The position numbers and the translations under genes were made by a program. DNA of 64,000 nucleotides, from positions 33,783 to 97,782 of the forward strand of contig JARLHY010000023.1 of the NCBI GenBank assembly GCA_031292015.1. The letters are read 5' to 3'. Source of the DNA: Negativicutes bacterium. GTDB lineage: Bacteria; Bacillota_C; Negativicutes; Sporomusales_B; JARLHX01. Position 1 is the first letter of the stretch; each line of letters opens with the position of its first letter. Shown here piece after piece: positions 44,247 through 53,369 of this stretch. Below the pieces are notes generated by a model. It searched no databases. It was not told the origin of the DNA and saw only the letters and a program-made list of their open reading frames with translations.

Positions 44247-45533
44247 GTGACAACATCGCCGATGACCACCGCGCCTGCCGCCCCAAAACCGACGAGAGTC
44301 AGAATTCTGGGGCTGTGTCTGATGTTTTTTATGACCTTTATCTGTGTTCTGGACCGGGCCAATTATGGTGTGAGCACATCCTCGATTATGAAAGACCTGA
44401 ATGTTTCCGTCGTCCAGATCGGGATAGCCACCACCGCCTTTTCCCTGGCCTATGCGGTGATGCAGATTCCCGGTTCGCTGTTTACCCAGCGCTACGGCAC
44501 CCGGATCATGATCGCCTTCTCGGTGGCTCTCTGGTCTTTCTTTACCATTACTACCGGTATGTCTGCCGGCTTTATCTCGCTGGTCTTGTCCCGCATTTTC
44601 TTCGGCTTCGGTGAAGCGCCGGTGTTCCCGGCCACCAACAAGTACAATCTTCACTGGTTTCCCCTGAAGGACCGGGGCTTCGCCAACTCCATCCCCAACG
44701 CCGGCTCCTGGCTGTCCCTGATTGTCGCACCGCCCTTCGTGGTCTGGCTGCTGGAGTTGTTCGGCTGGCGCTGGGTGTTCTACATCTGTGCGGGCGTCGG
44801 CTTCTTGGGAGCCGCCTTGTGGTACTGGTTTACCCGGGACATTCCGGAAGAACATCCTGGCGTGAATCAGGCCGAGCTGGAATACATTCAGAGTGATGCC
44901 GCCATCCCGCCCAAAAACACCGGTAAAGTGCCCTGGGGGATCTTCATGAAGTCGCGGTCCTTCTGGTGCATCGCCCTGACCTATTTCTGCTCGGTCTATA
45001 TGCTGCAGTACTTTGTCTACTGGCTGCCGTTCTACCTCCAGACCCAGCTCAACATGAGTCTCAAGACCATGGGTTTCGCGGCATCCATTCCCTGGGTATT
45101 CATCTTCGTGGCCACCATGGGTGTCGGCCGGATCAGCGACAGCATCGTCCGCGCCGGCTATTCGCTGTTCGTGGCCCGCAACTGCCTGATCCTGCTGGGC
45201 TTCACCGCGTCGGCCACCGCTATGTACATCAGTACTTTTGTCAGCGATCCGTGGACGGTGGTGTTCCTGCTGAGTATCGCCCTGGGCTTCATCGGTTTCA
45301 ACATGACCATTCCCTGGGCCATCGCCACTGACATCGGCGGCGTGTATACCGGGGTGATTTCCTCCTGGATGAATACCTGGGGTCAGGTGGGCTCGGCGGT
45401 AATGGCCACCGCCAGTGCCTATATCGGTTCGCACTATGGCTGGAACAACACCCTGATTGCGCTGGTGGTCGTCGCCTGCTTCGGCATCGTCACCACCCTG
45501 GCCATCCGGCCTGAGAAAAACTTGATAGAATAA
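44247..45533 (+). CDS. MFS transporter, anion:cation symporter type
   Basis: The 428-residue protein has about 12 membrane segments. Its helix-1 motif is changed to CVLDRANYGVSTS, still with the key Asp-Arg. It starts at GTG 44247 after CGAGGGGG. Two MFS carriers in tandem in one operon suggest that they serve different substrates, or uptake and efflux. The amidohydrolase gene begins 15 bp later. Confidence 0.88.
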   Translation: MTTSPMTTAPAAPKPTRVRILGLCLMFFMTFICVLDRANYGVSTSSIMKDLNVSVVQIGIATTAFSLAYAVMQIPGSLFTQRYGTRIMIAFSVALWSFFTITTGMSAGFISLVLSRIFFGFGEAPVFPATNKYNLHWFPLKDRGFANSIPNAGSWLSLIVAPPFVVWLLELFGWRWVFYICAGVGFLGAALWYWFTRDIPEEHPGVNQAELEYIQSDAAIPPKNTGKVPWGIFMKSRSFWCIALTYFCSVYMLQYFVYWLPFYLQTQLNMSLKTMGFAASIPWVFIFVATMGVGRISDSIVRAGYSLFVARNCLILLGFTASATAMYISTFVSDPWTVVFLLSIALGFIGFNMTIPWAIATDIGGVYTGVISSWMNTWGQVGSAVMATASAYIGSHYGWNNTLIALVVVACFGIVTTLAIRPEKNLIE

Positions 45534-45548
45534 TAGGGAGGGGAGAGC

Positions 45549-46712
45549 ATGAAAAACTTGGTATATATAAAAGCCGACAGCCTGTTTGACAGTATCGCCG
45601 GTGTGTTTAAGAAGAACCCGCTGGTCAGGATCGAGAACGATCGGATCGCCGCGGTCACTTTTGGTCCTCCGGCTCTGCCGGAGGGCACCGAAGTCTTTGA
45701 CCTTGCCGGCTGCACCCTGCTGCCCGGCCTGGTGGACGCCCACGATCATCTGTCCCTTTCGCCCCAGCTGAAGAATCATCCTCAGCTGATGTTTGATGCC
45801 GATCCGCTGCTGACGCTGCGGAGTGTTGTCAACATGAAGATCGATCTGGCTTCCGGGGTGACGACGGCCCGCTGCCTCGGTGAGAAGAATTTCATCGACC
45901 TTTACATAAAAGACGCGGTGGAGCAGGGCCTCGTCGAAGGTCCGCGGATCATCACCTGCGCCCGCGGCGTCAAAGCCAGCCATGCCCACGGTTTTGTCGG
46001 CACCGTCTTCGACGGTGTGGAGGCCGTCCGGCTGGCTGTCCGGGAAAACCTGCGCCGCGGCGCTGATTTCATCAAACTGTTCATCACCGGCAACACCCCC
46101 AAGAACGGATTTCTGCCCTACTTTCTGAGCCCCGCCGAAATCGCCGTCGCCGTCCAGGAAGCTCACCAGCTCGGCAAAAAGGTCGCCGCCCACTGTGTCG
46201 GCGGCGAAGGTCTGACCCAATGCATCGAGCAGGGCGTCGACGTCATCGAGCACGCTTATTTCGCCTCCGACGCCCAGATCGAACGGCTGGTGAAGGAAAA
46301 CCGGTGGGTGGTGCTTACCCCGCGGATTTTCTATAACGACGCCCGCTGGGCGACCGTCGGCCCGGCGGCGGTCGCCGAATTTGCCGAGCCCCGCGCGACG
46401 GTGCGGGAAAGATATCAGAAGCTGCTCGCCTCCGGTGTTCGCTACGCTGTTGGTACCGACGCCTCCCACGGCGAAATCGCCGAAGACGTCATCTTGCTGA
46501 CCGAGTTCGGCGAATCGGCCGGTCGTGCGCTGCAGGGAATCACCTCCAGTGCGGCCAGGCTATGCGACATGGAGCAGCAGGTCGGTTCGGTGGAAACAGG
46601 GAAACTGGCCGACCTTGTGGCCGTGCGGGGCGACCTTGCAGAAAACATCACCGCCCTGCGTTCGGTCAACTTCGTAATGAAAGGCGGCCGCATCGTTCAT
46701 AGCGATAAGTAG
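45549..46712 (+). CDS. Amidohydrolase-family protein
   Basis: The 387-residue protein is a metal-dependent amidohydrolase of the imidazolonepropionase/prolidase-like type: metal motif PGLVDAHDHLSLS (about 58-70), FIKLFITGN with the carboxylatable Lys (about 177), HCVGGEG (about 215) and IEHAYFA (about 235), and Asp in VGTDASHGE (about 303-311). It probably hydrolyses an amide or lactone ring. AGGGAGGGGAG lies before the ATG. It is the last gene of the pdxA-like operon. Confidence 0.88.
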   Translation: MKNLVYIKADSLFDSIAGVFKKNPLVRIENDRIAAVTFGPPALPEGTEVFDLAGCTLLPGLVDAHDHLSLSPQLKNHPQLMFDADPLLTLRSVVNMKIDLASGVTTARCLGEKNFIDLYIKDAVEQGLVEGPRIITCARGVKASHAHGFVGTVFDGVEAVRLAVRENLRRGADFIKLFITGNTPKNGFLPYFLSPAEIAVAVQEAHQLGKKVAAHCVGGEGLTQCIEQGVDVIEHAYFASDAQIERLVKENRWVVLTPRIFYNDARWATVGPAAVAEFAEPRATVRERYQKLLASGVRYAVGTDASHGEIAEDVILLTEFGESAGRALQGITSSAARLCDMEQQVGSVETGKLADLVAVRGDLAENITALRSVNFVMKGGRIVHSDK

Positions 46713-46916
46713 CGCGCAAAGAAAAAAACCATCCTCTAACGCAGATAATGGTTCTCTGAGGTCTTAGATAATTTGTGTTAGGCCGTTCAAAAAGGTCAAG
46801 ATGCACGTTCTGATTACATTGATCGTATCAACGCATAATGTTTGCTGACGACAGTCAAACGCGATGTGCACGGGTCGCGCGAGGAAGGGCTCGATGACGG
46901 CCGTGGATGGCCTAAT

Positions 46917-46968
46917 CCCGAGCACGCCATGGATGGCGATATGCTCGGGGCGACAGTACGTTTACTGT
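46917..46968. repeat. Hairpins in the 46713-47029 gap
   Basis: CCCGAGCA (46917-46924) pairs with TGCTCGGG (46942-46949), followed by ACAGTA/TACTGT (46953-46968). The gap of about 320 bp between the amidohydrolase and gntR ends shows no gene. GATGGC-type words repeat in it. It probably acts as the converging terminator or holds a degraded repeat. Confidence 0.35.
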
Positions 46969-47029
46969 ACGGCAAGAGCCCTCCCGGAGCGGCAACGACG
47001 CAGATTGGCCTTTTTCAACGGCCTTTATA

Positions 47030-47716
47030 TCAGATTTGGCCGCCGTTGGCCTTAATGCGGGCCACCAAGCGGTCCTTCGAATCATCGAGATGCAGCCTGA
47101 TCGATTCTTTCACCGCCGCAAAATCGTCCCGTTTCAGCGCCTTTACGATCGAATAATGCTGGTCGATGGCGCTCACCACCATGTCGGTGGTGATCAGCGA
47201 ATGTTCCACCGCCAGGAAATGATAATTCATCATCGCCAGATAGAGTTCGACATTCTTTTTGTTGTTGCCCATTTTAACGAATTCCAGGTGGAAGCGCAGA
47301 TTGTAGTCTGAGCGCAGATACGACTCCAGCGTCGCCTCTTTCACCGCAACCGAAGCTTCGGCCAGCACAGCCTCCAGTTTTCTGATCTTGCCGGCAAACT
47401 CCTTTTTGGACAATGCCGGCAATTTTTCCACCACCCACAGTTCCAGCATCAGCCGGGTGTCGATGGTGTCAAGGACATCCTCCACTTCGATGGCGTTGAC
47501 AAACGTCCCGACCTTGGAAACGGTTTTTACCAGCCCGTCCATTTCCAGCCGGTTCAAAGCGTCGCGGATCGGCGTGCGGCTCACCCCGAGCTGGGTCGCC
47601 AGTTCAGGAATGGACAGCTTTTGATTTGGCTGGAATTCCCGGCGGACAATCCGTTCTTTCAGAAGGGTATAGGTTTTATCCCAGAGGTTGGAATTATCAA
47701 TTTTCGGTAGTTCCAT
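47030..47716 (-). CDS. GntR-family regulator (FCD type)
   Basis: The 228-residue protein has an N-terminal winged HTH (LSIPELATQLGVSRTPIRDA, about 35-54) and a C-terminal all-helical FCD domain with metal-ligand type His (FHLEFVKMGN; HYSIVKALKRDD). FCD regulators of the FadR group bind hydroxy acids or sugar acids. ATG 47716 has AAGGAGTT upstream. It is divergent from the DapA-like operon, and a perfect palindrome with the GntR-type core TTGTATACAA lies between them. Confidence 0.92.
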   Translation of the reverse strand: MELPKIDNSNLWDKTYTLLKERIVRREFQPNQKLSIPELATQLGVSRTPIRDALNRLEMDGLVKTVSKVGTFVNAIEVEDVLDTIDTRLMLELWVVEKLPALSKKEFAGKIRKLEAVLAEASVAVKEATLESYLRSDYNLRFHLEFVKMGNNKKNVELYLAMMNYHFLAVEHSLITTDMVVSAIDQHYSIVKALKRDDFAAVKESIRLHLDDSKDRLVARIKANGGQI

Positions 47717-47739
47717 CGTACAACTCCTTGCCATGTATC

Positions 47740-47752
47740 TTGTATATAACAA
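47740..47752. promoter_or_regulatory. Half-similar GntR site near gntR
   Basis: TTGTATATAACAA resembles the TTGTATACAA core of the large palindrome at 47872-47903 and lies 24 bp upstream of the gntR start, suggesting autoregulation. Confidence 0.45.
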
Positions 47753-47839
47753 AATCTTAGTGTAATAAAACACTTCATGTCAAATAGTATTTGCACGCCG
47801 TAAATTATTTGTAAATTTTTATTATTCTAAATATGCGAA

Positions 47840-47868
47840 TTGACAAGGTCCCTGCCGTCGGGTAAGAT
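47840..47868 (+). promoter_or_regulatory. Promoter of the DapA-like operon
   Basis: TTGACA (47840-47845), 17 bp, then TAAGAT (47863-47868). The palindromic operator begins 3 bp after the -10, so a bound repressor would block transcription. Confidence 0.7.
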
Positions 47869-47871
47869 TTA

Positions 47872-47903
47872 ATTGTTACATGTTGTATACAACATGTAAC
47901 AAT
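47872..47903. promoter_or_regulatory. 32-bp perfect palindrome, GntR operator
   Basis: Each 16-bp arm is ATTGTTACATGTTGTA; the centre is TTGTATACAA, typical of FCD-type GntR operators. It covers the transcription start of the DapA-like operon. Confidence 0.85.
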
Positions 47904-47941
47904 CTATAGAATCGCTCTTAAGCGAGAAAGGTTGATCAACA

Positions 47942-48817
47942 GTGTTTAAACCGCAAGGTATCATCACCCCGCTGGTAACACCGATGCATGACAACGAGAA
48001 GATCAATGAAAGCCAGCTGCGGGCTCAGGTCAACAGGCTGATTGCCGCCGGAGTTCACGGTTTATTTCCCCTCGGCACCAATGGCGAGGTATACGCCCTC
48101 ACCACCGAAGAAAAACTGGCGGTGATCAAAATCGTCGTCGAGGAAAACCGGGGCAGGCTTCCGGTATACGCGGGGACGGGCTGCATCAGCACCGGCGAGA
48201 CCATCGCCTTGTCACAGAAGGCTCAGGACCTGGGGGTCGACGTTTTGTCCATTGTATCACCCTATTTCGTCGCCGTGTCCCAGGACGACATCTACAACCA
48301 TTACAGCAGTATCGCCCGGTCTGTCGACCTGCCCATCGTGCTCTACAACATGCCGGCCCGGACCGGCAACAACATCGATTATACCACCGTCCGCAAGCTC
48401 GCCGGGCACAAGAATATCGTCGGCGTCAAGGACAGCAGCGGCAATTTTGACAATACCCTCCGTTATATCGAAGACACCGATCGCAGACTTTCGGTGATGG
48501 CTGGCAACGATTCGCTGATTCTCTGGACCTTGCTGGCCGGGGGGAGTGGAGCCATCGCCGGCTGTTCCAACGTATTTCCCGAGTTGATTGTGAGTATCTA
48601 TACCTTGTGGCAGGCCGGCAACATCGAGGACGCCAACATCCAGCAGAGAAAGCTTCGCCCGCTGCGGGATGTGATGAAACTGGGCAACCCCAACTCGGTG
48701 GTCAAACGGGCCATGAATCTGCTCGGGTTTCCCGTCGGGCCCGCGCGGGAACCGGTTCGCGGTGTTAACCCCAAAATTGACGAGGCCCTGCTAAAGGCGT
48801 TTGAATTCTACAAATAG
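47942..48817 (+). CDS. DapA-family aldolase/dehydratase
   Basis: The 291-residue protein is a class I aldolase-fold lyase: GVHGLFPLGTNGEVYAL (about 38-54), catalytic Tyr in LYNMPARTG (about 134-142) and Schiff-base Lys in IVGVKDSSGN (about 160-169). DapA-like members in catabolic operons cleave or dehydrate keto sugar acids rather than make dihydrodipicolinate. It starts at GTG 47942, first in an operon with a hydroxy-acid dehydrogenase, an RraA-like gene and two MFS genes, so a keto-acid substrate is likely. Confidence 0.88.
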   Translation: MFKPQGIITPLVTPMHDNEKINESQLRAQVNRLIAAGVHGLFPLGTNGEVYALTTEEKLAVIKIVVEENRGRLPVYAGTGCISTGETIALSQKAQDLGVDVLSIVSPYFVAVSQDDIYNHYSSIARSVDLPIVLYNMPARTGNNIDYTTVRKLAGHKNIVGVKDSSGNFDNTLRYIEDTDRRLSVMAGNDSLILWTLLAGGSGAIAGCSNVFPELIVSIYTLWQAGNIEDANIQQRKLRPLRDVMKLGNPNSVVKRAMNLLGFPVGPAREPVRGVNPKIDEALLKAFEFYK

Positions 48818-48863
48818 GCAGGACGGACAGCACTGCAAAGAAATCGCCGGGAGGGACAAAAGT

Positions 48864-49835
48864 GTGAACAAAGTTGTGCTTACTCACAGGCTGCATGAAG
48901 CAGGGATGAAGGTGCTGGAAGGCAAGGCCAGCGTGGCTGTGACCAATACCGGCAGCCCGCAGGAGATGCTGCCGGAACTGCTTGACGCCGACGGACTGAT
49001 CATCCGCATCGGCTCCATCGACCGGGCCACCATGACGGCAGCCCGCCGTCTGAAAGTCATCGGCCGTCCTGGAGTTGGGGTGGATGACGTCGATGTCGCT
49101 GCCGCCACTGAACTGGGCATTCCGGTGGTCATCGCCCCGGGCGCCAACACCCGTTCGGTGGCCGAGCACGCCCTGGGGCTGATCTTTGCCGCCGCCAAGG
49201 ATCTTCTGAACAGTGACGCCAAAACCCGCCGCGGCGACTTTGGCGTGCGCAACAGCTACAAGGCCTTTGAGCTGCTGGGAAAAACGATGGGCCTGGTCGG
49301 CTGCGGCAACATCGGCCGGGAACTGGCCGGTCTTTGCCGGGCCGTCGGTATGGCGGTCGTCGTTTACGACCCCTTTGTAACCAGGGAAATCATCGAGGGC
49401 CAGGGGTACGGCTATGAACAGGAATTGGAGCAGCTCTTGCGCCGGGCCGATGTGATTTCGCTGCATATTCCTCTGACCGACAAAACCCGTAATTTGATCG
49501 GTGAACAGGAAATCCGGCTGATGAAAAAGAACGCTGTGCTGATTAACTGCGCCCGCGGCGGCGTAGTGGATGAGCAGGCCCTGGCCGAAGCCCTGAAACA
49601 GGGGCTGCTGCACAGCGCCGGGCTGGACGTCTTCGCGTCAGAGCCGGTGAAGGCCGATAATCCATGGGCCGAACTGGACAATGTCATCATTACCCCTCAT
49701 ATGGCCGGACTGACCCAAGAAGCCGCCGCCGGGGTGGCCACCATGGCCGCCGAGGGAGTCCTGGCAGTTCTGCGGGGCGAGAAATGGCCGCATGTGGCCA
49801 ACAAGGAAGTATACAAGCATCCGAAGTGGAAATGA
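48864..49835 (+). CDS. D-2-hydroxyacid dehydrogenase (phosphoglycerate dehydrogenase-like)
   Basis: The 323-residue protein has the NAD motif GLVGCGNIGRELAGL (about 144-158), NCARGGVVDEQAL (about 228-240) with the catalytic Arg, VFASEP with Glu and TPHMAGLT with His (about 280-287). It lacks the C-terminal ACT domain of serine-biosynthetic SerA. Its context suggests oxidation or reduction of a sugar-derived hydroxy acid. GTG 48864 has GGGAGGG upstream; the longer frame overlaps the previous gene. It is the second such enzyme in the window but only distantly like the one at 35628. Confidence 0.88.
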   Translation: MNKVVLTHRLHEAGMKVLEGKASVAVTNTGSPQEMLPELLDADGLIIRIGSIDRATMTAARRLKVIGRPGVGVDDVDVAAATELGIPVVIAPGANTRSVAEHALGLIFAAAKDLLNSDAKTRRGDFGVRNSYKAFELLGKTMGLVGCGNIGRELAGLCRAVGMAVVVYDPFVTREIIEGQGYGYEQELEQLLRRADVISLHIPLTDKTRNLIGEQEIRLMKKNAVLINCARGGVVDEQALAEALKQGLLHSAGLDVFASEPVKADNPWAELDNVIITPHMAGLTQEAAAGVATMAAEGVLAVLRGEKWPHVANKEVYKHPKWK

Positions 49836-49860
49836 GCACAGTAAAGGGAGGTATGTAAAG

Positions 49861-50571
49861 GTGCCGATATTAACCGAAAGCCAGCTGGAGGAACTGAGGA
49901 ACTTTGACTCCCCGACAATTGCCAACGCCATCGAGAGGTTCAAGATCCGTCCGTTTACCGAGGGGTTCATGGGACCGGAAATCAAATGTATCCTGCCCTG
50001 CGAAAAACCGGTGGTCGGCTACGCCTGCACCGCCAAGGTTTCGGCCCTGAAACCGCCTACCCCAAAGCAAATCGAGCTATGGATGGCCTACTATGAAAAA
50101 ATCAAGGAAACGCCTTTTCCTACCATCTCAGTGATCGAGGACACCGACCAGAGGCCCATCGGCGCCTTTTGGGGCGAGGTCCAGGCCTCGATCCACAAGG
50201 CCCTTGGCTGCGTCGGCGTCGCGACCAACGGCGGCGTGCGCGACCTGGATGAAGCCGATAAACTGGGGTTCAAGTACTTTGCCAGCTGCATCCTGGTTTC
50301 CCACGCCTATATTCATGTCGAAGAAGTTGACTGCACGGTGAATGTCGGCGGCTTGACCGTAAGGCCGGGGGATCTGCTGCACGCCGACAAACACGGGGTG
50401 GTCCTGATTCCGCAGGAAATCGCGCCCCAGTTGGCCGAAGCCTGCCGGATGGCCCAGTGGGCCGAAGAACCTGTCATCCGGGGCTGTCGCGAGAAGTTCG
50501 CCACCGGAGCGACCATCGAGGAGATCAGAGCCTGGCGCCAGGAAATGGCCAGTCGCCGGACGGAAAAATAA
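49861..50571 (+). CDS. RraA-like protein (aldolase/decarboxylase superfamily)
   Basis: The 236-residue protein belongs to the RraA/4-hydroxy-4-methyl-2-oxoglutarate aldolase family: FGEV-type segment AFWGEVQASIHKALGCVGV (about 101-119) and NGGVRDLDE with the Arg and Asp that bind substrate and metal (about 121-129), then RPGDLLHADKHGVVLIP (about 163-179). Members cleave keto acids to pyruvate or decarboxylate oxaloacetate. It starts at GTG 49861 after GGGAGG and lies 25 bp after the dehydrogenase gene, fitting a keto-acid cleavage path. Confidence 0.85.
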   Translation: MPILTESQLEELRNFDSPTIANAIERFKIRPFTEGFMGPEIKCILPCEKPVVGYACTAKVSALKPPTPKQIELWMAYYEKIKETPFPTISVIEDTDQRPIGAFWGEVQASIHKALGCVGVATNGGVRDLDEADKLGFKYFASCILVSHAYIHVEEVDCTVNVGGLTVRPGDLLHADKHGVVLIPQEIAPQLAEACRMAQWAEEPVIRGCREKFATGATIEEIRAWRQEMASRRTEK

Positions 50572-50651
50572 AAACTCGCCGGACCGTATCGGCCGGGAGC
50601 CGCCTGATCAAAACCCACCGGGCTTTAAAGAAGGATGAGGAGGAATTCCGC

Positions 50652-51986
50652 GTGAAGGAAGAAACGGTGAAAGTCACCAGCGGCGGACCGGCAGCGGTCC
50701 CGGCCGCACCCCGTCCGGTCGGCAAAATTCGCTGGGGGATGCCTGTTCTCTTGTTTTGCGGCGCCGTGATCGCCTATCTGGACCGAGCCAATCTGGCGAT
50801 AGCCAATCCGCTCATCGCCAAAGAATTTCAGCTCAGCCCCGGGATGATGGGGATACTGCTGTCAGCCTTTCTCTGGCCGTACGCTTTGTCCAATCTGCCT
50901 GCCGGCTGGCTGGTGGATCGCTTTGGCCCCAAACGGCTGTTTGCCCTGTCGGTGGGAACCTGGTCTGTGGTTACCATTCTGACCGGGTTTATGAGCAAGT
51001 TCAGTTTCTTCTACAGTATGCGGGTCCTGCTCGGGATCGCCGAATCGCCCTTCTTCCCGGTGGGGGCCAAGGTTTGCAACCGCTGGTTTCCTGCCGCCGA
51101 ACGTGGGCGGGCCATGTCGCTCCTCCACGCCGGGCCCCAGGTGGCCAACGCCGTCGCTCCGCCGATTCTGACGGCGCTGATGGTAACCTTCGGCTGGCGC
51201 TACATGTTCATCGTCCTGGGGATCGCCGGCCTGCTGCTGGTAGCGGTCTGGTCCTATGTCTACAAAAATCCGGAAGAGCACAAGACCCTTACCGCCGAAG
51301 AGTATGAGTATATCAAGGCCGGGCAGGAAGAGGACGGTCCGGCTGAGAAGATTTCCTGGCTCCAGTTGCTGAAGCACAAATCGACCATTGCGATGATCGT
51401 TGGCAACTTCGGCCTTATCTATCTCCACTGGACCTACTGGACATGGCTTCCCGGGTACCTGGTGCAGGGCCGCGGCCTGAGCATCATCAAAACCGGCTGG
51501 GTGGCAATGATTCCATTTTTGGCCGGGGTGATCGGGGTTCCGCTGGGCGGCATTATTTCCGATTATCTGATCCGCAAGGGCTATGATCCCATCACGGCCC
51601 GTAAAATTCCCATCCTGGCCGGGGCGATCTTTACAGCCATCGCCGTGGCTCCTGCGGCCTACGTCGAAAGCACCGCCGTATCGGTAGCCCTCCTTTCCAT
51701 TGGCTCGTTCACGGCGATGCTGGTGCCTGGGGTTGTCTGGACCCTGGCCACCGATGTCGCTCCCAAGAACCTGGTGGCGTCCCTGGGGGCCATCCAGAAC
51801 TCCGGCGGCTACCTGGGAGCAACCCTGGCCCCTATCGTGACCGGTTTTATCGTTCAGTACACCGGCAGCTTCCATCTTGTGTTCGTTGTGGGTGCGGCTC
51901 TTTGCGTCGTTTCTGCCATCAGCTACGGTTTTTTCCTGAAGGAACCGATCAGGCTGGAGGGAAAACCGGCCGCGGAACAACATTGA
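50652..51986 (+). CDS. MFS transporter, anion:cation symporter type
   Basis: The 444-residue protein has about 12 membrane segments, the signature AYLDRANLAIANP in helix 1 and GWLVDRFGPKRL in the first loop. Its N-terminal 25 residues are hydrophilic. GTG 50652 has GAGGAGG upstream; a longer frame overlaps the RraA-like gene. It should import a sugar acid or hydroxy acid for the enzymes upstream. It is 50 bp before another MFS gene. Confidence 0.88.
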   Translation: MKEETVKVTSGGPAAVPAAPRPVGKIRWGMPVLLFCGAVIAYLDRANLAIANPLIAKEFQLSPGMMGILLSAFLWPYALSNLPAGWLVDRFGPKRLFALSVGTWSVVTILTGFMSKFSFFYSMRVLLGIAESPFFPVGAKVCNRWFPAAERGRAMSLLHAGPQVANAVAPPILTALMVTFGWRYMFIVLGIAGLLLVAVWSYVYKNPEEHKTLTAEEYEYIKAGQEEDGPAEKISWLQLLKHKSTIAMIVGNFGLIYLHWTYWTWLPGYLVQGRGLSIIKTGWVAMIPFLAGVIGVPLGGIISDYLIRKGYDPITARKIPILAGAIFTAIAVAPAAYVESTAVSVALLSIGSFTAMLVPGVVWTLATDVAPKNLVASLGAIQNSGGYLGATLAPIVTGFIVQYTGSFHLVFVVGAALCVVSAISYGFFLKEPIRLEGKPAAEQH

Positions 51987-52035
51987 TATTCGTGCCGGAA
52001 AAGGTACAATAAAACTGGACTAAAAGGAGAGAGTT

Positions 52036-53328
52036 ATGGATAATAATCAAGGCGGACCGGCCCAGAAGAAAACCAATTTCCGCTGGGCGATTATCGTGAT
52101 GATGTGGGCGGCCATCGCCATCAACTACATTGACCGGACCAATCTTTCGGCTGCCGCGCCGGTGCTGATGAAAGAATTCAACTTTACCTCAGTCGAGATG
52201 GGTTATATCATGTCGGCCTTTTTCTTAAGCTACACTCTGTTCCAGATCCCATCCGGCTGGCTGGCGGACCGCCTGGGCCAGCGCATGGTCATGGCCGGCG
52301 CCGTCGGCTGGTGGTCGGCAGCGACGATGCTGATCGCGGCCTGCCAGGGTATCGGCTCGTTTATCGGCTCCCGTATCCTGCTGGGTATCGGCGAAGCCGG
52401 AGCCTATCCTTGCGGCGCCGGCGTGGCGGCCAAATGGTTTCCCGACAAGGAGCGGGCCCGGGCGACGGTGATCTTCGACAGCGGCAACAAGTTCGGCACC
52501 GCTTTCGCGATGCCGTTCATCGTCTGGCTGATGGTCAGCTACGGCTGGAAGACGCCGTTCCTTGTTTCCGGACTGCTCGGGTTCATCTGGGTGGCAGTGT
52601 GGTTGATGTATTACACCGATCCCGAGAAAAGCCGCTACGCCAATAAAGCCGAAGTCGACTACATCCGCAGCGGGCAGCAGGTAAAGGAGGGGCTCGGCGA
52701 TAAAACCCAGCCTTTAAAATGGTACCAGCTGCTGCGCTATCGCAATATCCAGGCGATGTGCATCGGCTTCTTCATGTCCAACTACGCGATCTACTTTTAT
52801 ATCACCTGGTTTCCCACCTACCTTGTCAAGGAACGGGGCATGGCTCTGATCAAGATGGGCTGGGTGGCGATGATTCCGCCCCTGGCGGCCCTGACGGTGG
52901 GGCTTATCAGTGCTTCCATCGCCGACTGGTTCTACGCCAGGGGCGTCGAAAAAACCAAAGTCCGGAAAATCTGCCTGGTTGGGGGCATGCTGACAGCCTC
53001 ATCCATCGGTCTCGCCGGTTTTATCACCACCGATGTCGGCGCAGTGGCTCTTCTGACCCTGTCTTACTGCGGCCTTGCCATCTCCGGTCCGGCCCTTTGG
53101 ACCCTTCCTGGCGACGTGGCGCCACGGAACATGACTTCCACGGTGGGAGCCCTGCAGAACTGCGTATCGAACATCGGCGGCGTTCTGGGACCTATCGTGA
53201 CAGGGTATATCGTAGCAGCCACCGGCTCCTTTATCCCGGCGTTGATGCTGACCGGCTGCGCCACCCTGCTCGGGGCGCTGAACTATGCTTTCTATCTCGG
53301 TGAAATCAAACACATCGAAGCAGGCTGA
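52036..53328 (+). CDS. MFS transporter, anion:cation symporter type
   Basis: The 430-residue protein has about 12 membrane segments with NYIDRTNLSAAAP in helix 1 and GWLADRLGQRMV in the first loop. AAAAGGAGAG precedes the ATG. It is the fifth transporter of this type in 17 kb and lies in the GntR-controlled operon. Whether it takes a different substrate from its neighbour cannot be read from the sequence. Confidence 0.9.
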   Translation: MDNNQGGPAQKKTNFRWAIIVMMWAAIAINYIDRTNLSAAAPVLMKEFNFTSVEMGYIMSAFFLSYTLFQIPSGWLADRLGQRMVMAGAVGWWSAATMLIAACQGIGSFIGSRILLGIGEAGAYPCGAGVAAKWFPDKERARATVIFDSGNKFGTAFAMPFIVWLMVSYGWKTPFLVSGLLGFIWVAVWLMYYTDPEKSRYANKAEVDYIRSGQQVKEGLGDKTQPLKWYQLLRYRNIQAMCIGFFMSNYAIYFYITWFPTYLVKERGMALIKMGWVAMIPPLAALTVGLISASIADWFYARGVEKTKVRKICLVGGMLTASSIGLAGFITTDVGAVALLTLSYCGLAISGPALWTLPGDVAPRNMTSTVGALQNCVSNIGGVLGPIVTGYIVAATGSFIPALMLTGCATLLGALNYAFYLGEIKHIEAG

Positions 53329-53369
53329 TAGCTGGTATAATAAAGAAAAGGGGAAGGAAGGTGATGGTC

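Noticed and set aside
44244..46469. 741-codon minus-strand frame
   Set aside because: It lies opposite an MFS gene and an amidohydrolase gene and its product has a low-complexity composition rich in Gly, Asp, His and Gln.
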